From: Heyndrickxia camelliae | GTDB lineage: Bacteria > Bacillota > Bacilli > Bacillales > Bacillaceae_C | Length of the DNA stretch: 64,000 bases | Direction of reading: 5' to 3' | NCBI RefSeq assembly: GCF_002844575.1 | Contig: NZ_PIQO01000011.1 | Location: forward strand, 62,001-126,000 | Shown here: positions 55,786 through 64,000 of the stretch, one piece after another | Layout of the letters: each line of letters opens with the position of its first letter | How positions within the stretch are numbered: the first letter of the stretch is position 1 | Notes under the pieces: generated by a model | The model's input: the letters and a program-made list of their open reading frames with translations, nothing else | What the model was told of the DNA's origin: nothing | Database searches by the model: none | Made by a program: the position numbers and the translations under genes

Positions 55786-56218
55786 TCTATCTATCTCCTT
55801 TAATATTCGTAATACTTGTTGTTTTCCAGATTATTTTACTCCTTTTTAAGCTTCAATAAAACATCCACCATATAATATAAATTTTAACGACGTGGACCCT
55901 CTTAATAAAAAATGTTGGGGCTAGTTTTAGCATTTTTACTTTAAATTATTTTACTATATTAATAATAAATATGGGTAAGATACATATGATAAAGGAAAAG
56001 GAATTACCTAAAATATTTGTAAATTCCCACTATGCACTGGAAATTTAGAATTAATAGGTGTAGAATGTAATTGTCTGACACCTTAGATTTAAAATTCGAC
56101 ATGAAAGAAGGAGTTGTCTGGCAGAAAAAGGTTTGCAAAGCTTGAAGAAGATTTTCTTCAAAACCAATAAGTCGTCCGTAGTCTTAAGTTTTAGGAAAAA
56201 GGATGAGGGAGTGGTTTT
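55786..56218. other. 433-base intergenic region upstream of ytzE
   Basis: Not coding as far as I can see. TGTCTGACACC near 56073 is a short dyad of the type scattered through Bacillus genomes. The stretch 56100-56170 (from GACATGAAAGAAGGAGTTGTC) reads like a remnant of a ribosome-binding site and gene start, but frames are broken. The ytzE promoter should lie in it. Confidence 0.4.
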
Positions 56219-56440
56219 TTGAAACCTTCAACGAACAGGATGTTAACCCGAATTAAATCAATCTATGTGTTTATTAAGGAAAATGGTACTGTAACAACAC
56301 AGGAACTTGTCGATGAGTTCGGAATAACTCCACGTACAATTCAAAGAGATTTGAATGTACTTGCTTACAATGACTTAATTAAAAGTCCACACCGTGGAAC
56401 ATGGACAACAACTAAGAAACGAGTAAAATTATCATCTTAA
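56219..56440 (+). CDS. ytzE: DeoR-type HTH small regulator YtzE
   Basis: A 73-residue protein that is essentially one winged HTH: ENGTVTTQELVDEFGITPRT, then IQRDLNVLAYNDLIKSPHRG. It lacks the sugar-sensing domain of full DeoR regulators and matches B. subtilis YtzE. Its target is unknown. The start is TTG at 56219 after GGGAGTGG; downstream ATG codons would remove part of the first helix. Confidence 0.82.
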   Translation: MKPSTNRMLTRIKSIYVFIKENGTVTTQELVDEFGITPRTIQRDLNVLAYNDLIKSPHRGTWTTTKKRVKLSS

Positions 56441-56450
56441 TAGAAAAACG

Positions 56451-56600
56451 GAGGCGCCTTATCCAGCAGCATATGGATAGGTGAAATTAGTATTTCAAAT
56501 TTCACCTAGTAAGATTGGAAGAGTAATTTTAATGTTGACTTATCCATTCGGAGGAGACTGAGAATCCACTTGCTGATAGGCGCTGAAGCTGGATAAAGAC
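56451..56600. repeat. Inverted-repeat-bounded intergenic element
   Basis: TTATCCAGC (56459-56467) and GCTGGATAA (56588-56596) are perfect inverted ends, with GGCGCC- and GGCGCT-bearing flanks just outside and inside. Within it lies a second palindrome, GGTGAAATT (56480-56488) with AATTTCACC (56498-56506). It contains no gene. The layout resembles the short interspersed repeats found downstream of genes in Bacillaceae. Confidence 0.6.
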
Positions 56601-56613
56601 AATCACACATAAT

Positions 56614-56649
56614 AAAAGGAGCTGTATTTTAACAGCTCCTTTTGATTTT
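56614..56649 (-). terminator. Terminator of ytzG
   Basis: AAAAGGAGCTGT (56614-56625) pairs with ACAGCTCCTTTT (56632-56643). A T-run is included on each side; it lies between convergent units. Confidence 0.85.
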
Positions 56650-56652
56650 TTA

Positions 56653-57378
56653 TTATTTATCCACAATTGGACCATTCTTTAATTGCTCTACTTCCTCTTC
56701 GGTCAGTTCACGATATTCACCAAGCTCTAAATTTTCATCTAGTTGTAATGGTCCCATGGTAATACGCTTTAGATAAATGACCTTTTTTCCAACTGCTTCA
56801 AACATTCTTTTTACCTGGTGGAATTTCCCTTCTGTTATAGTTAATTCTATATCGGAATGATTTCCAGATTTAAGGATTTTCAATTCACCAGGCTTCGTTT
56901 CATATCCATCGTCTAAAATTACACCTTTATGAAAAGCCTCAACATCTGATTCCGTCACCATGCCATTTATTACTGCAAAATAGGTCTTAGGAACATGCTT
57001 CTTTGGAGATAAAAGCTTATGTGCCAACCCTCCATCATTTGTAATTAGGAGAAGTCCTTCCGTATCCTTATCAAGTCTTCCGACAGGAAAAGGGTTTAAA
57101 ACCGCATCCTCTATATCCAATAGATCAATAACGGTTTTATCATGATAATCCTCTGTTGCTGAAATTACTCCCTGTGGTTTATTCATCATTAAATAAATAA
57201 ACTGTTTATAGTTAACCGACTCTCCGTAAATCGTAATAATATCTACAGTTGGATTGACTTGAATTTTACCATCCTTTGCAATTACTTGGTTAACTTTTAC
57301 AACACCATCTTTTAAAATTTTTTTCACATCTTTTCGACTGCCATATCCGACATTTGCTAGTAATTTATCCAGTCTCAT
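56653..57378 (-). CDS. ytzG: RsuA-family 16S rRNA pseudouridine synthase
   Basis: A 241-residue enzyme that makes pseudouridine at 16S rRNA position 516 (E. coli numbering) by family. An N-terminal S4-like domain (MRLDKLLANVGYGSRKDVKK) is followed by the catalytic domain with the Asp in GRLDKDTEGLLL and the motif KFHQVKRMFEAVGKKV. The ATG at 57378 has AAGGAG six bases upstream; an ATG at 57396 has no such support. Confidence 0.93.
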   Translation of the reverse strand: MRLDKLLANVGYGSRKDVKKILKDGVVKVNQVIAKDGKIQVNPTVDIITIYGESVNYKQFIYLMMNKPQGVISATEDYHDKTVIDLLDIEDAVLNPFPVGRLDKDTEGLLLITNDGGLAHKLLSPKKHVPKTYFAVINGMVTESDVEAFHKGVILDDGYETKPGELKILKSGNHSDIELTITEGKFHQVKRMFEAVGKKVIYLKRITMGPLQLDENLELGEYRELTEEEVEQLKNGPIVDK

Positions 57379-57786
57379 TCCATACTCCTTTTTCATTATG
57401 CCTGTTTATGTATAAATTGTTGTTTTCCTAATTTATTATAAGTCCTAAATCAGACCTGGCTTCAGTGCATCTTTTCTAAAAAGAATTATTCTTAAGATGC
57501 ATGAAGTAGTTAAAAAGATATTTTTTTACATGAGCAACAAATGATTAAGAAAAGATCCGTATTCATATGAATATTTATATCTATTTAGGCAGCTACCCAT
57601 ACCTAAAACGTATGCCTACATAGGCTATAAGGGAATGGCAAGAAGAGTTTTTAGTTGTTTTCTACAGGGTAATGAAATAGAAAGTAGATACAATCGAAAA
57701 ATCGCACTCCATTTTTTCATATTCCTACTTATTGAATACGACTAATAATCGAATTGCTTTAAATATCATGATGAGGTGAAACAATA
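57379..57786. other. 408-base divergent intergenic region ytzG / small coat-like gene
   Basis: Holds the divergent promoters. I looked for sigma-E, sigma-K and sigma-G pairs upstream of the plus-strand gene; several CATA-type boxes occur (near 57718) but none at proper spacing from a -35. I see no RNA gene. Confidence 0.35.
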
Positions 57787-58032
57787 ATGGATTATAGACA
57801 ACAAATGTATCCCCAAATGCCTGGCCAACAATATAGCAACTTCCCGCCATCTATGCAGCATCAAGGCGGTAGCCACATGCCTTCCCAAGGTTATCCCCAT
57901 CAGGGTGGTGGTCAAAGTAATTTAGAAAGACGATTGGAACGCATAGAAAGACAAGTGGAACGTATGAATCGTCGTGTCACACAAATTGAACGCCAAATAC
58001 AATATTGGGGACAAATGGGCGGACATCACTAG
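57787..58032 (+). CDS. 81-residue Gln/Gly/Pro-rich protein with C-terminal coiled coil
   Basis: I do not recognise a named gene. The first half is low-complexity (Q, P, M, G, H: MDYRQQMYPQMPGQQYSNF and following). The second half is a short coiled coil with a heptad of Leu/Ile/Val and Arg/Glu (NLERRLERIERQVERMNRRV), then TQIERQIQYWGQMGGHH. Proteins of this style are common in Bacillus spore coats or exosporium, but that is only an analogy. GAGGTG lies nine bases before the ATG. Confidence 0.72.
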   Translation: MDYRQQMYPQMPGQQYSNFPPSMQHQGGSHMPSQGYPHQGGGQSNLERRLERIERQVERMNRRVTQIERQIQYWGQMGGHH

Positions 58033-58080
58033 AAAAACAAAAGCGCCTTGCTCATCGGTTAAAGGGGCTGGAAGTAAATA
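58031..58080. repeat. Second, partial copy of the 56.5-kb element
   Basis: Starts inside the stop codon of the small gene with AGAAAAACAAAAGCGCCTTG, closely matching AGAAAAACGGAGGCGCCTTA at 56442-56461, and contains GGGGCTGGAAG, like the right end of the first element. The inner part is different or missing. Confidence 0.5.
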
Positions 58081-58093
58081 AGTAGATTATATT

Positions 58094-58124
58094 AGAGGTC
58101 AACGTTTTCGTTGACCTCTTTCCC
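58094..58124. terminator. Bidirectional terminator small gene / ytgP
   Basis: A perfect 11-bp repeat AGAGGTCAACG (58094-58104) / CGTTGACCTCT (58109-58119) between convergent genes. Confidence 0.85.
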
Positions 58125-58126
58125 AT

Positions 58127-59746
58127 TTAACCTATATGAAGCCTTCTCTTTATTCCTTGCAGCCTTTGACCAAATAATTTATCAGCAAGACCAGATCTTA
58201 ATCCTATATAGCCATATACAATTGCCCCAATTCCTCCACAAATTATGACAATAACTAATGACTCCCATTTAGAAGCCGGTGATAAAAATAGAGTGGTGAT
58301 TTTGTAAAACGCAAACACAACCGCAACCATAATGGCATTCATAACTAAAATTAGTATGCTCCTCCGAATTACTGTTTTGAAAGGATAGTTTGCGAAAATC
58401 TTAATGACAATTAAATTAATGATGATTGAAACAGAATATCCTAAAGCTGTGGCATATACTGCTCCATCTGTTTCAAATAACTTAATCAATGGAATATTAA
58501 AGGTTAGCTTAAATAACAAACCAGTTAACAAACTTAATATCGTAAATCTTTGCTCATTTATCCCTTGCAGTATAGCTGCGGTTACAGAATACAAGGCGAA
58601 AAGAATTGCAACTGGAGCATAATGTCCAAGAACATCCGCCCCTAATTTGCTATGCTGATAAAACACTGTAAAAATAGGATCAGCAAGCAAGGATAATCCA
58701 AGTGCAGCAGGAACGGTTAGGAATAACAGTATTTGAAAGGTTTGATCTACTTGACGAATCATCGATCCTCGATTTCCCTTAGCAAAGGATTCTGTTATAA
58801 GTGGAACAAGTGTTAGGGAAAAGGAAGTCGCGAGCGATACAGGTATAATAACAAGCTTATGAGAATCGAAATTAAGAATCCCAATAGCCTCTAGTGCTTC
58901 CTTTCCCTTATTGATAGCTGCCATCCCCCTTGTGAAGGTTAATTGGTCCACATATTGAAAAAGGGAATTAGCTACACCTACAAATACGAATGGCAAAGCA
59001 TATATAAAGATTTCCTTATACATTTCTTTAAGCGATACGTTCAAGGTGCCTTTATCATGTTCCAGCAATTCATCAAAATGATGTTTTCTTTTTTTCCAAT
59101 ACCAAAATAATATAATTAAGCTTGCGATTCCTCCTACAAATGCTGCAAAAGTGGCAACACTAATAGCAGTAACCATACTACCTTTAAATACATGTAATAC
59201 TAAAAACGCCCCAACTAAAAGGAACAAGATTCTTATAATTTGCTCAATCACTTGTGACACTGCAGAAGGTCCCATAGATTGATGTCCTTGAAAATATCCA
59301 CGAATTAAGCTCATGACTGGAATAATTATTAGAGCGAAGCTTACTGCCCTAATGATAGTCGTTACATTACCTACGGAATACTTTGTTGACTCTACTCCTG
59401 ACATACTTAATTCCGCAAAGGTCGGTGCAAAAATATACATCATTAAAAAACAGACAATCCCGGTCATCAGCATTAGGATGATTCCGGATTTAAAAAGCTT
59501 TCTGCCTACTGCGTACTCCTCTAATGCATTATATTTTGCGATATATTTTGAAACAGCCAGCGGAACCCCAGCTGTTGCGATACTTATAAATAATGTATAT
59601 GGAACATATCCAAATTGGTAAAGAGCTTCCGGCTCCGATCCTCCAATGATAGCGTGAAATGGGATAACATAAAATAACCCGATAAATTTGGAAATAAATG
59701 TTCCTAACGTTAAAATAAATGTACCACGGATAAGTTTAGAAGACAT
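58127..59746 (-). CDS. ytgP: MurJ-type lipid II flippase (YtgP)
   Basis: A 539-residue polytopic protein of the MOP/PST superfamily with about 14 membrane helices. The N-terminal segment SSKLIRGTFILTLGTFISKF and GLFYVIPFHAIIGG are typical. The charged residues that MurJ uses in the central cavity (Arg/Lys in the first helices) are present (SKFIGL, AVSKYIAKYNALEEY). B. subtilis YtgP is a lipid II flippase; the name is by orthology and position. Confidence 0.92.
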   Translation of the reverse strand: MSSKLIRGTFILTLGTFISKFIGLFYVIPFHAIIGGSEPEALYQFGYVPYTLFISIATAGVPLAVSKYIAKYNALEEYAVGRKLFKSGIILMLMTGIVCFLMMYIFAPTFAELSMSGVESTKYSVGNVTTIIRAVSFALIIIPVMSLIRGYFQGHQSMGPSAVSQVIEQIIRILFLLVGAFLVLHVFKGSMVTAISVATFAAFVGGIASLIILFWYWKKRKHHFDELLEHDKGTLNVSLKEMYKEIFIYALPFVFVGVANSLFQYVDQLTFTRGMAAINKGKEALEAIGILNFDSHKLVIIPVSLATSFSLTLVPLITESFAKGNRGSMIRQVDQTFQILLFLTVPAALGLSLLADPIFTVFYQHSKLGADVLGHYAPVAILFALYSVTAAILQGINEQRFTILSLLTGLLFKLTFNIPLIKLFETDGAVYATALGYSVSIIINLIVIKIFANYPFKTVIRRSILILVMNAIMVAVVFAFYKITTLFLSPASKWESLVIVIICGGIGAIVYGYIGLRSGLADKLFGQRLQGIKRRLHIG

Positions 59747-59937
59747 AAAATCCCTACTTTAATCATGATTCAAAAACAATATAAATTCACTAATTAGTAG
59801 TGTACAACTAACTTTGTCAATTGACAATTTATTCGAAAAATCTTTTTATTCCTATAGATAAGTTCGCAGTAAATCTTGCTTAAATAAATTATCCATACTA
59901 AAATGAATGGAATGTAAAAGAAAAAGGTGTTGAAGCT

Positions 59938-61209
59938 ATGAAATACGATGTCATTGTGGTGGGGGGAGGCCCATCCGGATTAATGGCTGCGATAGCAGCA
60001 GGGGAAAGTGGCGCAAAAGTATTATTAATAGACAAAGGTGACAAGCTCGGAAGAAAGCTTGCCATTTCAGGCGGCGGCAGATGCAATGTCACTAATCGTC
60101 TGCCGATTGATGAGATTGTAAAGCATATCCCGGGAAATGGACGTTTTTTATATAGTGCCTTTTCGATTTTTAATAATGAAGATATCATTCAGTTTTTTGA
60201 AAATCTCGGAATTAAGCTAAAGGAAGAAGACCATGGAAGAATGTTTCCTGTGACAAATAAAGCACAATCTGTTGTTGATGCTCTTTTAAGAAGGCTATCG
60301 GAATTGAATGTCACCATCAAAACAAATACTCCTGTCAAAGAGATTATGTATAATAATCAACAAGCATCAGGGGTAGAGCTTGAAAACGATGAAATAATTG
60401 ATAGTAGTGCTGTGGTGGTCGCTGTTGGCGGAAAGTCGGTACCACAAACCGGTTCTACCGGAGACGGATTTCCATGGGCGGAAAAAGCCGGGCACACCAT
60501 ATCGGAGCTTTTTCCTACAGAAGTGCCTGTAACATCCGATGAACCATTTATAAAAGAAAAAACGTTACAAGGATTATCGCTTCGTGAAGTCGCTGTTAGT
60601 GTTTTGAATCCAAAAGGAAAACCAATTATCACCCATAAAATGGACATGATATTCACTCACTTTGGCATTTCCGGTCCGGCAGTCTTAAGATGTAGTCAAT
60701 TTGTTGTAAAAGCAATGAAAAAATGGAACTTAAAGAGGGTAACAATGAGTATTGATGCTATACCTGATTATAACGAAGAGCAGTTGTTCCAACATATTGT
60801 AAAGCTACTAAAAGATGAACCAAAAAAGGCAGTAAAAAATGGGTTGAAAGGTCTTTTACCGGAACGATATTTATTATTCTTACTGGACTTGAGTGGAATT
60901 GATGAAAATATGCAAGCTTCTAATGTTTCAATGGAAAATATCCGTTCTTTTACTAAACTATGTAAACAATTTCAATTCAACGTAAACGGGACACTCCCAT
61001 TGGAAAAAGCTTTTGTTACGGGTGGCGGTGTCTCCATCAAGGAAATTGAACCAAAAACAATGGCATCTAAATTAATGCCCGGTCTATACTTTTGTGGAGA
61101 AGTCTTAGACATATATGGTTATACAGGAGGCTATAATATTACATCCGCTCTTGTAACAGGAAGGTTGGCAGGTTCAAATGCTGCTGAATATTCTTCAAAC
61201 TGCCATTAA
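59938..61209 (+). CDS. ytfP: HI0933-family FAD/NAD(P)-binding oxidoreductase (YtfP)
   Basis: A 423-residue flavoprotein of the HI0933 family. The FAD Rossmann motif [16 protein letters not shown] (residues 3-18), the family box [16 protein letters not shown] near 40, and the second dinucleotide region [20 protein letters not shown] near 387 are intact. The substrate is unknown. Divergent from ytgP, in the same order as in B. subtilis. A strong terminator follows. Confidence 0.93.
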   Translation: MKYDVIVVGGGPSGLMAAIAAGESGAKVLLIDKGDKLGRKLAISGGGRCNVTNRLPIDEIVKHIPGNGRFLYSAFSIFNNEDIIQFFENLGIKLKEEDHGRMFPVTNKAQSVVDALLRRLSELNVTIKTNTPVKEIMYNNQQASGVELENDEIIDSSAVVVAVGGKSVPQTGSTGDGFPWAEKAGHTISELFPTEVPVTSDEPFIKEKTLQGLSLREVAVSVLNPKGKPIITHKMDMIFTHFGISGPAVLRCSQFVVKAMKKWNLKRVTMSIDAIPDYNEEQLFQHIVKLLKDEPKKAVKNGLKGLLPERYLLFLLDLSGIDENMQASNVSMENIRSFTKLCKQFQFNVNGTLPLEKAFVTGGGVSIKEIEPKTMASKLMPGLYFCGEVLDIYGYTGGYNITSALVTGRLAGSNAAEYSSNCH

Positions 61210-61218
61210 TTCACTATT

Positions 61219-61250
61219 CACGCATGGATAAAAAATCCATGCGTGTTTTT
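61219..61250 (+). terminator. Terminator of ytfP
   Basis: CACGCATGGA (61219-61228) pairs with TCCATGCGTG (61236-61245), followed by TTTTT. Confidence 0.92.
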
Positions 61251-61444
61251 AATGGACACTAAATCTTTTATTCCCTAAAATATGATATTTTAGAGGAATT
61301 CAGGTAAATCATTCTGTTATTTTCCCAATATTATTCTGAACTTAACCTCTTTGGACAAAATAACAGAACGTGTGTCCGTCATTATTAAAACCTAAAAAGT
61401 TGATCACTTTGCTTTTACCAGCGGATAATGGATAGTGTCTCTAC

Positions 61445-61627
61445 TTATTTTTTATATAAAATCATCGCACTAAAACAATAAATTTGTTCATCATCATCTT
61501 CTGGCATAACAGCCACATGATACTTAATATCCAACAGCTTATTATCATCAATGTTTTTTAAAAATTGATTCACATCTTCCTCTAAATCCTTTTCATGTTC
61601 ATAATCAAATACTTTTACTTGAATCAT
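61445..61627 (-). CDS. cse60: Cse60-family sporulation protein
   Basis: Exactly 60 residues from the ATG at 61627, as in B. subtilis Cse60 (a sigma-E-controlled protein of unknown function). The sequence MIQVKVFDYEHEKDLEEDVN then HVAVMPEDDDEQIYCFSAMI is typical. GGAGGGAG lies before the ATG; a 71-residue reading from 61660 would start upstream of that site. No clear sigma-E promoter was found upstream. Confidence 0.93.
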   Translation of the reverse strand: MIQVKVFDYEHEKDLEEDVNQFLKNIDDNKLLDIKYHVAVMPEDDDEQIYCFSAMILYKK

Positions 61628-61724
61628 TTGTCTCCCTCCTCTTGTTTTTATTACTATCATTGACGGAAAATGTAATCTTTAAAACATTCCGATAAATAAA
61701 AAACAATTATATAGAAGTAATCAA

Positions 61725-61756
61725 AAAAAATAACAGTCACTTAATAGTGCTGTCAT
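61725..61756 (-). terminator. Terminator of the rhodanese gene
   Basis: ACAGTCAC (61733-61740) and AGTGCTGT (61746-61753) form a stem with one mismatch; ATTTTTTTTGATT follows on the minus strand. Confidence 0.78.
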
Positions 61757-61795
61757 TTTATTACAAAGATTTGTTTAATTATTAATTGCATTCAT

Positions 61796-62116
61796 TTATC
61801 TTTTTGGTTTTGTTTCCCCAGTCCAATGTGACATTCCGCCAGTCATATTAATTACATGATATCCTTGGTCTTGAAGAAATTCACATACTTTCATGCTTCG
61901 TCCTCCTGCATGGCAAGTGATGATATATTCTTCGTTTTTATCTAATTTATTAAGAGAATCAGGGATATCTCCCATTCGTATATGTACCGCTTCAGGAATC
62001 ATTCCTTCTGCTACCTCATCATCTTCACGAACATCAATGATATTTAATGTCTCATCATTTTTTAATTTTTGTTCTACTTCTTCCGGTGTAATTTGTTTTA
62101 TTTCCAATTCTGTCAT
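61796..62116 (-). CDS. ytwF: single-domain rhodanese (YtwF-like)
   Basis: A 106-residue sulfurtransferase-type domain. Residues 22-100 hold the rhodanese fold with NIIDVREDDEVAEG (CH2A motif region) and the active-site Cys in IITCHAGGRSMKV. Short rhodaneses shuttle persulfide sulfur; the partner is unknown. It lies between cse60 and leuS, as ytwF does in B. subtilis. Confidence 0.9.
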   Translation of the reverse strand: MTELEIKQITPEEVEQKLKNDETLNIIDVREDDEVAEGMIPEAVHIRMGDIPDSLNKLDKNEEYIITCHAGGRSMKVCEFLQDQGYHVINMTGGMSHWTGETKPKR

Positions 62117-62157
62117 TCCTTTCGTATTTTCATCTTTTTGATTATATCAAATACACC

Positions 62158-62198
62158 TATACAAAACCAAAGAAAGGGGAATGAAAAACCCCCTTTCT
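62158..62198 (-). terminator. Terminator of leuS
   Basis: AGAAAGGGG (62171-62179) pairs with CCCCTTTCT (62190-62198); TTTGGTTTTG follows on the minus strand. Confidence 0.85.
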
Positions 62199-62200
62199 CC

Positions 62201-64000
<1,800 letters not shown>

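Noticed and set aside
61628-61720. Sigma-E promoter for cse60
   Set aside because: GAATGTT and CATTTTC boxes occur but are only about ten bases apart, too close for sigma-E.

Overview
The window is a dense, low-G+C stretch of a chromosome from an endospore-forming member of the Bacillaceae. The gene order closely follows the Bacillus subtilis ackA-to-leuS segment (ackA, ytxK, tpx, ytfJ, ytfI, yteJ, sppA, ppnK-type NAD kinase, sspA, thiI, NifS-like desulfurase, ezrA, refZ-like, ytsP, ytrP, rpsD, tyrS, acsA, acuABC, ccpA, aroA, ytxH, ytxG, murC, sftA, ytpQ, ytpP, ytoP, ytnP, trmB, ytzH, ytmP, ytlP/thpR, dat, pepV, ytzE, ytzG, ytgP, ytfP, cse60, ytwF, leuS). Sporulation genes (an alpha/beta SASP, YtfJ, a YhcN/YlaJ lipoprotein, Cse60) confirm a spore former. 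I saw no rRNA or tRNA genes, no CRISPR array, no prophage and no intact insertion sequence.

Layout. 0-12.6 kb: acetate kinase with a CcpA-activation-type promoter, thiol peroxidase, small membrane and sporulation genes, SppA, NAD kinase, a RarD permease, an acyl-CoA synthetase, a SASP, and the thiI/cysteine-desulfurase pair. 12.8-20 kb: division regulators EzrA and a RefZ-like TetR protein, a free-methionine-sulfoxide reductase, a GAF-GGDEF diguanylate cyclase, rpsD with a long structured leader, and tyrS under a T-box. 20-31 kb: a class A penicillin-binding protein, then the acetate/acetoin carbon-overflow cluster (acsA divergent from acuABC), signal peptidase I, ccpA and the DAHP synthase/chorismate mutase. 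31-42 kb: an FtsA-like ATPase with a large extra C-terminal region, ytxHG, an M29 aminopeptidase, murC, and a giant SftA DNA translocase whose linker carries eleven 33-residue repeats. 42-64 kb: mostly small housekeeping genes, an LtaS-family sulfatase, TrmB, PepV/Dat, a MurJ-type flippase, an HI0933-family flavoprotein, and the C-terminal part of LeuRS.

How the genes fit together: CcpA is encoded here, and candidate cre sites lie upstream of ackA (activation geometry) and just downstream of the acuABC -10 box (road-block geometry). AcuA and AcuC homologues are expected to acetylate and deacetylate AcsA. Cell-envelope and division functions are unusually well represented (EzrA, RefZ-like, PBP1A, FtsA-like, MurC, SftA, MurJ/YtgP, LtaS-like).

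The least conventional points are the repeat expansion in SftA, the FtsA-like protein with its C-terminal extension, a lipoprotein gene whose best start is ATT, an inverted-repeat-bounded intergenic element near 56.5 kb with a second related left end near 58.05 kb, tandem palindromic units between sftA and murC, and the A/U-rich hairpin abutting the rpsD ribosome-binding site. Most of the window is well-conserved core genome, and I do not see a convincing wholly new multi-gene system.
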